Shown here in pieces: positions 44,096 to 62,744 of a stretch of 64,000 nucleotides of DNA (position 1 is the stretch's first letter; every line of letters starts with the position of its first letter). Below the pieces are notes generated by a model that was given only the letters and a program-made list of their open reading frames with translations, did no database searches and was not told where the DNA came from. The DNA is from Rhabdophis nuchalis. Taxonomy: Eukaryota > Chordata > Lepidosauria > Squamata > Natricidae. The translations under genes and the position numbers were made by a program. Location: assembly GCA_039707465.1 (NCBI GenBank), contig CM077645.1:165658003-165722002 (forward strand). Reading direction: 5' to 3'.

Positions 44096-45304
44096 TTTTC
44101 AACATTCTTTTGGAGAGATCTATGAGAGCATTGCTTTTTTATGTTCCTGCATGATTTGTGCTCAATTAATCTCTTTTTGATTGTGGGGTTTCTCCCCATT
44201 AAACAGAGATCCGTCTCACCCCAAAACATAGTCACACAACAAAGTAATGGCAGTCACAATTTTCCTTAAGTGCTACAAGTTTCCAATATTCATAAAGTTT
44301 ACCAGACTGGTTTGTATGGCACTAAAGCTAACAAACTCCTTTCCTTCAGATGCCTTTTGCTTAATATAATTGTCCTGATGGTTTCTTTTTAACAACTCTT
44401 TTAACAGCAACTTCTTTTAACAACTCCATTACAAGCATTGGGAAAGGCATGCTTTAATATTTATTTGACTTTTATTTGCCTGACTGATGAAGATGAATAG
44501 TAGTCCGCAGAAAGTGAGGCAATCTACTTTCTCCTAGAAAAAGTTGAAAAGTGCTTTTAGCCCCCTGATCAATCCAAACACGGCATAAAGTATTTGTAAT
44601 TCCCAGCATTATTTCAGTCCAGCTCTGACACATGATGGGGAAATGACAAAGAATCCCAGCAGACTGATTCACAATGACTTCAGGTTCCCTGCATGGGGTG
44701 CAAGCAATAAGTACGTTGCCATATTCAAAGCTCTGCTCTTGCCCATTGAGATTTCTTTTAAAGGTTACCTCAATTAAAATGCACTCCTCTCTATTCATTT
44801 GTTTTCAAAACAGTGTGTGCAGAAGAGAGAGAAAAGTTCAGCCTGCTATACAAAGACCGCTGCTAAATACAGATACCCAAATTTGGTCCCCAAGCCCCAC
44901 CATCAGGAGCGAGGTAAGTCATTGAAATCCAAAGCACTGACAGCAATGTGCTTGCAATAGGTCAAGCAAGAGCCACAATTAAATTGGGATGATCTGTTCT
45001 TTGATCTTCAATTGCATTCACTTAGAATAAACCTCAGACCTTTCAGGGAAATAAATGTCTTTCCAGAAAATGCTTAAATCAACCTTTCATAAGGACAACT
45101 AAATTGAGGGTGACAAGAGGAGGGACTAGGAATGTCTCATTTGCCCAGGAGTCTAGAAGAATTATTCTCCTCCAGTTATTGTAGGCAATTAAGTCACTTC
45201 TACATGCCAATAAAGCATTTCCCAGAGATACTGTCAAGCACAGAATTGTTGTGGCCCCTCAGCAGCCAGCAGAGCTGGTGGCAGAGTCAGAAGGCGAGAA
45301 GGTT
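44096..45304. other. No gene assigned
   Basis: A 108-codon minus-strand frame (44798-44472) is the longest non-repeat frame here. It starts with a short acidic, hydrophobic mix (MNREECILIEVTFKRNLNGQ), has four cysteines and no domain I recognise. Without homology it is more likely chance. The remainder is plain. Confidence 0.3.
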
Positions 45305-45880
45305 GGGGAGAATTTAATTTATTCGAATTTATACCCTGCGCCTTCTCCTAAAAAAGGACCCAGGGCGGCACACAGGAAATTTAAAAACAATACAAATATA
45401 CAAAAATACAAATTTTTAAAAAACTATTAAACCCGTACCCTGTGCTAAAATAGTGTAAAATCCTCCTAAATTAAAATCTATCTAAAAAGAGTCAAGAACA
45501 GGAGGTTATGCTAGACCGGCTTGTTGGAATAGGTACGTTTTAAGACGCTGGTGGAAGAGGCGGAAGTCTGAGATGGTGCGCAGTTCGGGGGACAGGTCGT
45601 TCCAGAGGGTAGGGCCCGCCACAGAGAAGGCCCTTCCCCTGGGTGTCGCCAACCGGCATTGCCCGGCCGACGGCACCCTGAGAAGGCCCTCTCTGTGGGA
45701 GCGGATCGGTCGAAGGGGTGTATGGGGCAGAAGACGGTCTCGCATATAACTAGGCCCCGAGCCATGGAGCGCTTTGAAGATGGTCATCAACACCTTGAAG
45801 CACACCCAAAAGGCCACAGGTAGCCAGTGCAGCTCGCGCAGGAGAGGTGTTATGTGGGAATGCCTGTAATACAGGATAGT
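45305..45880 (-). mobile_element. L2 LINE C-terminal end and 3' UTR
   Basis: The minus-strand frame 45907-45506 is open and reads SHITPLLRELHWLPVAFWVC, IFKALHGSGPSYMRDRLLPH, AGQCRLATPRGRAFSVAGPT and ends LFQQAGLA, the natural L2 C-terminus. The 3' UTR runs to 45305 (plus strand: ACCCTGCGCCTTCTCCTAAA, ACCCAGGGCGGCACACAGGA). It is the best-preserved C-terminal end in the window. Confidence 0.93.
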
Positions 45881-46640
45881 CCTGTAATCTGGGGAAGGCT
45901 CTGACAAGTGCTCTGCATCGGAGGCAGAGAGGGGGCCAGGGCCATCTGACAGTTATCAGCTGCCTTTGGAGTCAGACATCAGTGGAGAAGAAGGTGAACT
46001 GGAGCCTATTCCCGTGCACAGAGCTGCCAGGAGAAGGGAACAGCTAAGCAACAAGGGTTGACTCAGGAGTAAAGCCACAAGGGGATGGTGAATGGCAACT
46101 CCCATAGAGAATAAACAGGAGAAAAGGGGGAGTGGAGTTGAGTTTGCAGGAGACAATTAGTTCAATTCGTTAGGGTGATGATCTGTTCCTGACTTTGTCA
46201 GGCCTCCGGTCATATTCCTTTCTGGATCTTTGGCCTGCCACACTAATATTCTATTCTACTATGCTGTTTCATTAGTGGGGAATTGGGAGGAGGAATTGGG
46301 AGGGGGAATAGTAAGGAGTAGAATGTGATGTCAAAATAAAATACCTTTCTAGAATCCAAGGTCATCTTTTATCTCTACACCTCCGCACCTGACCAGAACT
46401 GGATGGGTGGAACTGCCAGCATGGCAGTGGAAGATTGGGCCATGTGAAGGACTTGTGGGTGTTGGGGCAAGATCTTGAACTTTCAACTAGGTGGGGGGAA
46501 AGCCAGGAAGCTCAGATTTGGGTTTTTCGAGATGTGCCAACATGACTCTCTTAATAAATTGGAACTTTGAGGAATACTTTGCCTTGGACTCTAATTTAAT
46601 TTTGGATGTTATTTGAAAACCTGACAGACTTCTTGCCAAA
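45881..46640 (+). other. LTR-like segment, unclassified
   Basis: No coding frame. GC-richer than its surroundings. It has a polyadenylation signal AATAAATTGGAACTTTGAGG at about 46553, followed by CTTGGACTCTAATTTAATTT and ACCTGACA, which would suit the end of a long terminal repeat. No second copy, TG start or primer site was demonstrated. Confidence 0.3.
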
Positions 46641-53295
<6,655 letters not shown>

Positions 53296-53303
53296 GAGTA
53301 GAC

Positions 53304-53817
53304 CCGTGATGGCGAACCTATGGCACGCATGCCACAGGTGGCACGCAGAGCCATTTGTCAGGGCAGGTGAGGCTTGCCCTGTCAGCTGGCCAGCGTGACT
53401 TTGGCCTTCTTTTGAGGCCTTTTTTTTGCCCTCCGGAGCACAAAAAAACAGTCCTATGGGCAAACTGTATGGCTGGTTTTAGTCCTCTGGAGCGTTCTGA
53501 AGCATTCAGGAGGCTTCCCTGAAGGCTCAGGAGGGCAAAAAATGACACTACGAGCAAACTAGAAGTCCATTCCTGAACTTCCGGTTTCCCCTTAGGACCA
53601 GTTTTTCATGCTCCAGAGGCGGGGGAGGGTGTTTTCGCCCTTCCCAGGCTCTTATAAAGCCTCTGGAACCTGGGAAAGGTGAAAAAAGCAGGCCAAAAAT
53701 GGGGGTGGGAGAGCGCTGGTCGTGCGCATAGCATTATGGGTGTGGCATGCCCGCGCACGACCCTCCTGCACTCACCCCACTTTTGGCACGCGAGCCAAAA
53801 AAGATTCGCCATCACTG
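53304..53817. mobile_element. hAT element, family B, full length with perfect TSD
   Basis: 514 bp, CCGTGATGGCGAACCTATGG to AGATTCGCCATCACTG, with perfect flanks GAGTAGAC at 53296-53303 and 53818-53825. GC-rich interior with internal repeats (CTTCTTTTGAGGCC, GCTCCAGAGGCGGGGGAGGG). It is the best reference copy for the truncated element at 8107. Minus-strand frames of 65-100 codons are not genes. Confidence 0.92.
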
Positions 53818-53825
53818 GAGTAGAC

Positions 53826-54009
53826 CATTTATAAATGGAAGGAGCTTGGCTCACTGGAGAGCAGCTGAGTAATTTAGCTTGAGCCCAAAATAAGAGTGTG
53901 AGCACCATAAAACTACAATGGACAGGATGCTAGAGTATGGCCAAAGTATAATGGTTAGGTTGATGTAGCTGCTGCTTTAATATAGATGTTCTGAATTTGT
54001 TCCTATGAG
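53826..54009. other. No feature seen
   Basis: Non-coding. Confidence 0.35.
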
Positions 54010-54172
54010 GAATTATCCAGCTGGGAGAAGCCAGGTTCACTTAATGACTGTGTGATTCGGTTAATAACCATATGATTTGCTTGATGGCTGCAGCAAAAAA
54101 GACATGACTCCCTTAACAACCACTTCACTTAGCAATGGAAGTTTGTAGTTGTAAACTGAGGACTATTTATGT
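54010..54172. mobile_element. Possible DNA-transposon remnant
   Basis: GTTCACTTAATGACTGTGTG, CCCTTAACAACCACTTCACT and GTTGTAAACTGAGGACTATT form a pattern I associate with a very common reptile repeat whose end reads TCAAGGACTACCTGTAT, seen also at 13,350. Class uncertain. Confidence 0.35.
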
Positions 54173-55329
54173 TGGACTATTTTTTCCTGTAAATAAAATG
54201 ATATATCATGTACAAATGCATAAATGGTTACAGTACAAATTAAGTCAGAAGAGGGGGCACTATAATCCTTCTGAAGTTGCTGACTTAAAGTCCTAATTAT
54301 ATCTCAATGTTGGCCATGCTGCCTGTGGCTGCTAGGAGATGTAGTTTAGTAACAACTGTAAAGCACCTTGTTCTCTAAGTTAATGAAAATGTTCAGGGCA
54401 TGTTTGAAAAAAATGTGTGCGCTTAAAAGGTTGTGAGCTTCACTTTCTCAGTGACACGTCTTCATGCTACATGTCAGGCTACCTTCTAAAAGTGTAGGAG
54501 ACTTCATAAATCATTTGTGAAGACTGTTATTTCATCTTCCCTAAAGTAGTTTTTTGGATCCCATCTGTGTTTATGAGCTCCAAGAATATATCAATTGTCA
54601 ACAAGGCCAAAACAGTTACTGAAGAGTATTACTTTTGCTGAATCTGCTTCAGTAAGGGAATGTTGATGGCATTTACTAGACAAATCTTATTTAATCTTAG
54701 TATAGCCATAAATTGCTAGAAATGACATACCAGAAATGGCAATGGAAGAAAATTAAAATGTATATAAATCTATTTTTTCAAAACAACATCTAGATTATTT
54801 AATGTTAGAGTTGTCAGTCCAATAGTTGCGGATAGTTGAGATGCTGCAAAGAGATAATCTTTACAGAGATTTACAGCAATAATTACTAGGCAAAAGAGAT
54901 TAGAGCATTTTTTGTAAATTCAGAGCAGCTATAACATTTGGAAGTAGCTTATGCAGATGCTTCCCTAATTAAAAGTAAGAAGGATGATCAAACTTGCAAA
55001 ATATGACCAATCTCTACACACGTAGCTTTGACCTTCATGTGAAGCTGATTTCCTGGTCTGAGGTTGACATCAATCTTGCAAGTTTGATTGTCCTACTGAC
55101 CTTCTTCAGTTTCTTATAGTTCAGTAAATTGGGGGGGGGGGGTGTTGTCTGCCTGAGCTATTTCAAATGTTATCTCATTGTTTTGGACTTTTAAAAAAAA
55201 ATACTTCAGGGCCTTTTGGCTGTATAACAATTACAGCAACTCTCATCAATATAATTTCCCTTACTATTCTCTTACAGATATCCTTATAATAAGATGATAA
55301 AGAGAGGAGAGGGAGGGAGAGGGAGATGG
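54173..55329. other. No gene seen; poly-G run and purine tract
   Basis: G homopolymer at about 55131-55142 and a GGGAGGGAGAGGGAG tract at 55300-55328. Otherwise non-coding. Confidence 0.4.
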
Positions 55330-55860
55330 ATATAAAATATTTGAACTACCTATAAACAAAACTTATACAGAATGTTTTATAGGTGGCACTTACCACCGAC
55401 GAGAGTACCAAAGATGCTTAAAAATATGGCTGCCAAATGGTGGAAATGTAACCAGACAATGGGCACATATTATCACATGTGGTGGTCATGTGTGAAAGCA
55501 AAGAAATATTGGACAAAAATACATACATGGTTAGAAAAAAATGTTAAAGCTGCGTATAGATTATAAGCCAGAAACATTTTGTCAGGTATAATACCAGAAA
55601 AGTATGACAAGGGGAATTTGTGTTTAATACTACATGTTCGGAAAGCAGCAAGGATTGTATCTCCATAGTACTGGAAAAATGAGGAAACATACAGAAGATG
55701 TAATTAAAAAAATATTAGATTGGGCAGAAATGGACAGACTGACATTACAGATAAAAGAAAAAGAAGATACAGAGTATTGTCGAATATGGGATTTGTTTTA
55801 TAAATGGTTGGATATTAGAGGTAGAAATTAGGAGCAGTAAAAGTATTATTATGTAAGCAA
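55330..55860 (+). pseudogene. L1 LINE ORF2 C-terminal fragment
   Basis: Frame 1 (55372-55566) contains WWKCNQTMGTYYHMWWSCVK and AKKYWTKIHTWLEKN, the Cys-His-type zinc-knuckle region at the C-terminus of L1 ORF2. Frame 2 (55634-55831) contains DVIKKILDWAEMDRLTLQIK and YCRIWDLFYKWLDI, the last part of ORF2. The frameshift lies between about 55566 and 55634. No endonuclease, RT or typical poly-A tail is attached. Confidence 0.88.
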
Positions 55861-56089
55861 ATTGACCCAGACAATACACTGTCCACAAAGCACATGTATT
55901 TTAAATGAAAATATATAAATTAACTGTTAAAAAATATTTGAAGGAACTATAATTTCCACACTGTCAACTAAATGTGACCCATCAGATTTCCCAATTTCAA
56001 TTGTGATTGTCTGTACTGAGGTCCCAATGTGTCCTGATATCCACCTTTCTAAAGTTCCGTTTCCAAGATGAACCTCTATTTTGAAGAAG
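55861..56089. other. No feature seen, perhaps L1 3' UTR
   Basis: AT-rich continuation of the L1 fragment, without a clear end. Confidence 0.3.
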
Positions 56090-56097
56090 ACCTAGAG

Positions 56098-56529
56098 CCG
56101 TGATGATGAACTTATGGCACATGTGCCACAGGTGGCACAGACAGCCCTCTCTGCAGGCCCACGAGCTGTCACCCCAGCTCAGCTCCACCAGGCATGTGTG
56201 TGCACCATCCGCTAGCCAGCTGGTTTTTGGTCTCTGCCGCACATGTGCAGAGGGTGGGGCATATGTGGGAGACATGTACACATTTGCAGGGGTGTGTGGG
56301 GGTCATGCACACATACACAGGGTGTGGGGGCATTGCCGGAAGGTCATGCGCACATGTGGGTGGGTCACGTCTGCTTGCATGGGGGCAGGGGAGTGCAGGT
56401 GTCACGCGTCCATCCACAGGGGTGGAGTACATGTGAAGTTCAGCGCACATGCATGGGGTGGTACATGCACTGCCTTATGGGTGCCTGTACACTTTTGGCA
56501 TGCGACAACAAAAAGGATAGCCATCACTA
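56098..56529. mobile_element. Non-autonomous hAT element, family B
   Basis: Left end CCGTGATGATGAACTTATGG, right end AGGATAGCCATCACTA. Flanks ACCTAGAG (56090-56097) and ACCTAGAA (56530-56537), 7 of 8 matching. The interior is G/C-rich with many CACATGTG and GGGTGTGGGG words, which gives open frames of 80-155 codons in both directions. No domain was seen in these. Confidence 0.82.
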
Positions 56530-56537
56530 ACCTAGAA

Positions 56538-58252
56538 CAAAACATTACAAAGAAAGAAAAAGAATAGTGTTTTTAGGGATATAAACTATCATGTAGTCTA
56601 GTCCTCAGATTCCAGGCAAGATTGATTTACATTAGTTACAAATATTTATTTCAATGCTTTCCATAGTGTGTATCAATGTCAACTGGTTTATTAATTGATT
56701 ATCACATATAAGGTGAACTTTTAAAAAAAAAATCTAAACATAGTAAGCTGTACCATTTACAGTTTCTTGTAAAAAGAAAAACCACCTGAGAATGAGACTA
56801 GTTCATCAACTCACATCAGGTTTTATACTAAACTAAATACGTTATTCAATTAAAATATTCTTAATGTGTGCATAATAATGTTACATATTGAACTGATGCA
56901 ACTTTCTGTTTCAGCATCTGCAGAGAGTGTTTTCAAAATATCCAAATTGACAGAAATGTATTTTAATTAAGATAACCTTTTAAAAAATATCATCCAGAAA
57001 TCTCAAAGGCAGGAATGAAGAGTTTATTATGGAATGCATGCTTTGTAGAAATATCACACCAGCTATAATAAATGTGAGCTTAATTGTATCTTGAGAACCA
57101 GGAATTAGAGTATGTCTTTATCACTTCTTTTAAAACAATAATTAGATGTTTTCCAAACCCATAAAACAGGTTTTTTTTCCTTATCAGGAAGGCTTTGCTA
57201 TGATTGATAATTAAAAAATGATTAAAACAGAAAACAAGAACACTACTGTGCATAACATCATTACATACTTACTTCAAGTTTGCAGATGTTATTTTGAATG
57301 CTCCATGTTTAAAACATGTTTTGTGGCTTTGGAAAAACCTGTTGAAGTGAGAACAGAAACAAAATTAGCAAACATATTGGGTATGATAGACTTGCTTTAG
57401 TGAAGCAGATATGTTGTTGTTGTTGTTGTTGCTGTTGTTGTCATCGTCTTACTGTGCTAAAGAAGTCAACAAAGGCCATGAGAAAAATGTACCCCTTTTC
57501 AAGATTTAAATTTGGTTACAGTTGTGCTAACATGGTAATGATCTGAAATATGTCATTTTAGACAATTTCTATCCATATTACACAGCATATAAAGCCATGA
57601 TAAGATACACTGTTGGATTTTATGTTGGATGTAGCAAACATGGAAGCTAATAAAATGTCAAAAAATGTAAAAAAAATATTTTAAAATGTCTGTCCAAAAC
57701 TTTCTGAATGAAAATTACTTTAAATCTCATACTAAAGCATGAATCTTGGTATTAGGTAAATATAAGAATGTCTAACCCTACTGGTGGGGCACTATATCAA
57801 GATATCAGTACCCCATTATTATTAATCATGAATATGATTCAGAGATCCATGACCCAAGATGGAATTATCGGGGGCTGTAAATTAGCAAAATTATTCTTTG
57901 GATCCTGAGGATTTGCCCTTAAGTCTGGGATATTTTTTTTAGCTTGACTAAATGTTTCCTATTAGTAAGATATCAGTTTGTTTTCTTAAAATATAACAAT
58001 TACTTGTCTTTGGGATAACTGTTAATCTGTAGAAAGAAAAGGATCAGGTATTATCAATATTGTGTGTTCCCTTGTATTAACGTATGTCCTATACTTTGGA
58101 AGTTTCTCTAAAATGCACCCTCCCAAGTGACTGAATCCTAAAATTGATGAAAAGTATCTAAGTCTCATGTAACAGCGTGAAAGAAAGGAAGTGGTTTCAA
58201 GTCATCATGCCAGATAAGGAACAGAACAAATCTGCGTAGCTAATACCTAATT
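56538..58252. other. No gene seen
   Basis: AT-rich. (TTG)n at about 57413-57440. No transposon ends. Confidence 0.4.
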
Positions 58253-58260
58253 CTTTACCT

Positions 58261-58366
58261 CAGGGGTCTCCAACCTTTGCAACTTTAAGTCTGAAGAACT
58301 TCAGCTCCCAAAAGTCTGGGAGCTGAAGTTCCTCAGACTTAAAGTTGCAAAGGTTGGAGACCCCTG
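58261..58366. mobile_element. Near-perfect palindromic hAT MITE, family D
   Basis: 106 bp, CAGGGGTCTCCAACCTTTGC through to the inverse complement, with arms of about 50 bp. Perfect 8-bp duplications CTTTACCT at 58253-58260 and 58367-58374. Same family and layout as 28521. Confidence 0.92.
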
Positions 58367-58499
58367 CTTTACCTTATTCTTTGTTCAGATAATTTTTCAG
58401 TGACAATCTTCTGAAACTTGCCTTCTTGGCCACCTACAATATAGTAAAAACTCAATCTGCATTTTTTCCAGAAGTTCAACAAGCTATTTTTCTAGAAAC
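58367..58499. other. No feature seen
   Basis: Short AT-rich spacer between two hAT elements. Confidence 0.4.
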
Positions 58500-58507
58500 A
58501 TTTAGGT

Positions 58508-58903
58508 CAGGGGTGTTATACTCAAGATCCATGGTCTGAATCTAGCCTGCAGGGTGCTTAGAACTGGCCCATAGAGTTGCCCTGAAAACAGCGAAGAACC
58601 AGTCCGCAGTGCCCATGAGCTCCCAATCTCCATTTTCGGCTGGACAGCCTCCTGCAACTCTCTGCCAGGGAAAAATGGAGGATGGGAGGGCCACCCTCCT
58701 GAGCTCTGTTTTTGCTGGCAGAGGCTTGCAGGAGGCCGTTCTATCCAAAAACGGAGATTGGGAGCCTGTTTTCGCCGGCAGAGCACTGGGGCTGCCACAG
58801 GCCCCCAACATGAGTGAGATCAAGCTGGCTACATCCCCCCACCACCCAGAAGTCAAACACAATCCTGATGTGGCCCTCAGTGAAATTGAGTTTGACACCC
58901 CTG
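58508..58903. mobile_element. hAT element, family C, with perfect 8-bp TSD
   Basis: 396 bp, CAGGGGTGTTATACTCAAGA to GAGTTTGACACCCCTG, flanked by ATTTAGGT at 58500-58507 and 58904-58911. Interior frames (98-146 codons in both directions) reflect GC-rich internal repeats (CTGGCAGAG, CCAAAAACGGAG) and show no transposase. Confidence 0.92.
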
Positions 58904-58911
58904 ATTTAGGT

Positions 58912-60514
58912 TATCTTCAGGATATCGCCATCCTTTACTTAGCCAAACGCAAACTTCAGTCTCTTATCCTTCTTCTTTACCTGAGCCAGCACATATCCTT
59001 GGATCCTTCTCCATTGTCAGGCCATTGTACTATAGAGATTATGGTATAGAATTAGGATCAAGGAAAGGGGTTTACAGTCAATGCCACCCACAGAAGCTCA
59101 CTTGGTAACTTTGGTTCTTGCAGTCTTCTTCAGTTTAACTTTCCTCACAGAGTGGTTCTTGGGGGGAAATAAAGAGATCTCCTGAATGTTACCTTGAATT
59201 CCTGAATAAAAGGTAGGATACAGATTAAACGGTTATGCCATTTTTTACTCAAGATTTGGTTGGGTCCCCACTTACACATTACCACAGCACAATGCCACCT
59301 TTTTTCTGCTGTGCTCCCATGACATGGCTTTCAATTCGCCTCCGACTCAACTGTGAGATGGACTTGAGTTCTCTTTATCTGAACAAATGTTAAGTTAGGA
59401 CATTCCTCTGATCCCAACATAGCTTAAGGACAATCTCAAATTGTGCATTAGCTCTTTATTCTGTTTAATACAGTTTTATTTTATTTTTTAAAAATAATCA
59501 AAGTGTATAAAATCTGTTCAGCTTTGTCATACGTTACTTCTGGAAGAAAGTCAACTGTATGCAGTGACTTGGAACAGAGACAGTAAAGGTAGGAAAGGAA
59601 TTAGCAATTGAAAAAGCAAATTTTTATGCCAGTGTACATTTCTGTCAACTTAATTGTAAATGGATGACACTTCAGCTCAGTCCCACGGTAAAATATGTAG
59701 GAGGATCCCTACCCAAGCCATTTTCTACATCCTGCTCTCCTACACAAGTTTCTTCAGCACTTACGCACTATTTTCTTATATACTACTTTTTAAGAATAAA
59801 AGAGAGCAGACAATGGCAAAGAGTGATGAAAAAACATGAATGGATCCATCTCCCTGATCTTCCTACCTCATGCTAAGTAGACTGTAGTCAAAATCAAGAC
59901 TTGTCTCTTGATTTATCTTTTCCATTTTTGCCATGTGCCACGGTGCTAAAGGCTTTCACCTTTGAAAGCAAATAGACTGATTTTTAAGCATGCACACATA
60001 GACAGAAAGCCCCAGCTGTCTTTGCACTCTTATGAAACAGGGTTATATCTTCATGTGTTTACTACTGCTCAGCTTCACAAACTTCAGGGATAGGACATCT
60101 GCTGCCCTGATGAATCTGGATGTTACTGAACTATACCACTTATCAAGGGACATTGTGAGCTATCAAGTTATTAGCTTTAAGTTATTAGCAGGCAATCAGC
60201 CACCTAAGGTTGACCCAGCAGGTCAGCAGCATTTGTGAAAAGAGCTGAGTGACAAGAGGCAGATCCTGGCAGAGTTCTTGGCAAATTCTAAGAACCAAAC
60301 AGAGATGACCAGTTCAGCTCTTTGTGAAACAAAAGTGTCAATAACCAAAACCGAATCATACCTGCCATCTAGCTTATCTAAGAATAGATTATAATCACCA
60401 GCAGGGTATTTTCCACTGGGAACAACTCCCTATCTTGGATCTGATTCCTGTACTATCGCTTCTTCTGTTTAATTCTCATCTATTCCACCATAGTGACAAA
60501 TCTTTATGGTGTTT
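58912..60514. other. No gene seen
   Basis: Non-coding. Frames of 68-70 codons at 59664 and 60032 have no domain. Confidence 0.4.
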
Positions 60515-60975
60515 AAAAATAAATAAATAAATAATTTAATTTATAACCCGCTCTCTCTCCCCGAAGGGACTCGAGGCGGGGCACAGGGAAATTAAAAATG
60601 CATATAAAATTACAGACAATACAATATTAAAAAGAATTAAACAAAACCCTGTGTTAAAATCCCAAAGCTAAAACAAACCCCTAAAAACCCCTAAAAACAG
60701 TTAAGTCATCCCAAGCCGGCCAAGCAAAAGAAATGTGTTTTTAATTTTTGAGGGAAGGAGCGGAGGTCCGTAGTAGTTCTAATATCAGGGGGAAGGTCAT
60801 TCCAGAGGGTCGGGCCCGCCACAGAGAAGGCCCTCCCCTGGGCGCCGCCCGCTGGCACAGCCTAGTGGACGGCACCCGGAGAAGTCCCTCTCTGTGGGAG
60901 CGAATCAGCTGCAGGGATGTATGGGGCAGGATGCGATCCCGCAGATAACTAGGTCCCGCAGATAACTAGATAATC
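60515..60975 (-). mobile_element. L2 LINE C-terminal end and 3' UTR
   Basis: Plus-strand text ACCCGCTCTCTCTCCCCGAA, GGACTCGAGGCGGGGCACAG, then the C-terminal segment in inverse orientation (AGAAGGCCCTCCCCTGGGCG). The left edge is (AAATA)n. The right edge has a 15-bp unit CCCGCAGATAACTAG repeated at 60938-60952 and 60955-60969. The coding end is frameshifted compared with 45506-45907. Confidence 0.9.
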
Positions 60976-61856
60976 TATTCTTCAACTGTCATTGACCTTC
61001 CCATCCTCTATTTGGGTCTGGACTGAAACTCCCTAACCTCCTAGCTACCACATAAGTTCTCATTTCCCTGTGTTTTCCAGAACGTCAACAGTTTATTTTC
61101 CCCCTTTGTAGCTTATTGCAATATTACTCATCAGTAAATCAATTGTAAATCAAGCTGGCATATGTGTGCTCAGTCCAAAACAGAAAAGAGGTTCCCAAAA
61201 GTCTGGGTTGTGATTGCAACCATGCAATTGGAGCATTGCTCTTTTTTATACACCCCCGTACTCACAAAAGGCTGAGAGAGACTTTGATCATACTGTCATG
61301 GCTATCATTTTGACTTTTTGGAATTTCATGGGTGCCCTGGTTCTCATCATTTTACATAATGGCTGTGGGTAGTGAGAGTTGTGGTTCCTTATTCTAGAAC
61401 ATAGGGGTTTTTTTTGGCTCAATTAAAATCTGCAGTTACCCATTTGCTCTGCCAATGCTTTGACACTGCTACAAAAAGCTGTGAGAAAACACTCTGTTTA
61501 GATAAATGGGCTGTCCAGTGACCAGCCAATGTACCCCACAACTGTGCACAGCATGCCTAAAACTAATTAAGTGATAAGTTTCATTATCTTTTAACATAAT
61601 CTATCAAGCAATGATTCAAAAGCCCAACAGGAATATCTTTCCTGTCCTTAAAGTGTGATGTAAAGTTAAGCACCTTCTAGCATTTTCCTTGCTCCATCTT
61701 TACTGGGGTACCATTTCCCTTAATGAAGAAATAAGAGACTACACGTGTGAAAAATTACTAGATTTTCACTGGGTTGTTTTTAGCAAGTTGTGAGCAAATA
61801 TAGGCTAAATACTTGGGAATAACCAAGTTATATATTTTAAAGAAGATATAATTTGT
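60976..61856. other. No gene seen
   Basis: Non-coding. Confidence 0.4.
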
Positions 61857-61945
61857 CTAAAATGGTACACGATATCCTGCTTGAGCTGAGGGCTGGACTA
61901 GAAGAACTCCAAGATCCCTTCCAACTCTGCTATTCTATTTTTCTG
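61857..61945 (+). mobile_element. CR1 LINE 3' UTR
   Basis: CTAAAATGGTACACGATATC, CTGCTTGAGCTGAGGGCTGG, ACTAGAAGAACTCCAAGATC, then the tail TCTGCTATTCTATTTTTCTG. Only the last bases of the CR1 element. Confidence 0.85.
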
Positions 61946-62076
61946 TTAAAAGTTCTGAATCAATAAAAGCTTGGTTACGCAATACATGGTAAATGCTACA
62001 ATTGCCATTTCCCCTTCAAAAAAATAAATCAAATTGCTTCTAAAGAAATATCAGTGCAGTTTTGTACTTGTTAATA
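61946..62076. other. No feature seen
   Basis: AT-rich spacer. Confidence 0.35.
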
Positions 62077-62140
62077 GGCCCGGGTCCCTGTGGGGAGAGG
62101 GAGCGGTTAATAAATTCGAATTTATTATTATTATTATTAT
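62077..62140 (+). mobile_element. L2 LINE 3' terminus with (TTA)n tail
   Basis: AGGCCCGGGTCCCTGTGGGG, AGAGGGAGCGGTTAATAAAT, then TTATTATTATTATTAT. About 60 bp. Confidence 0.8.
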
Positions 62141-62744
62141 AATTAGATAATTTTACTAGAAACTTAAGGCAGTTTCCAGAATGAACTAATTCAAAGAGTA
62201 AAGAGGAAGTTCTCTTGTAGGATTTGACTATACTTATCATGGGAGAGGTGTGAAGACAGAGTGATTTACCAGAATAGCTCATTGCTAAGTAGCTGCAAAG
62301 ATCAATCCACTTGATTACTGTTTGTGCATTCATATCACAGTTTCCATTTGACACAGTTAATGACAGCATCTTCAATTCGCCTACTAAAGAAAAACAATCA
62401 CTTAAGTTTTTCCCCTTTGTTTACTTTTTAACTGCAATAGTTTTCTCTTTGAACACATTCACAGGCATGAATCCAAGAAATTCAGGAAGATTCACCTTAT
62501 GTCAATTTTTATCTTTTTCTGTATCTTACCGTGAATACAGATGGAATAGTACATGGTCTTTAATTCAGCTGCCATTGAAGGAACATATTTAAACTGATTT
62601 ATTTTGGTGGATTGCCTTTAGAATAAACACTACAAATGTGATGAAATCAAAAGGTTTGTTAGAAAACAAAATAAAACTCTGGAATTATTATAGTCTTGGA
62701 GTGTTGAGTTTGCAGTTCCATTGGGAGAAAAAACATATATGTGT
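62141..62744. other. No gene seen
   Basis: Non-coding. Frames of 93-111 codons here have no domain, and the minus-strand one reads through the L2 tail. Confidence 0.4.

Noticed and set aside
44472..44798. 108-codon minus-strand frame, possible exon
   Set aside because: No recognised domain, no splice or promoter context that I can support. Length is within chance for the window.
56100..56567. 155-codon frame with Cys/His-rich text, resembling a zinc-binding protein
   Set aside because: It lies in a hAT element bounded by TIRs and a TSD. Overlapping frames of similar length exist on both strands because the interior is GC-rich.
58609..59049. 146-codon frame
   Set aside because: Crosses the right end of a hAT element and its flank.
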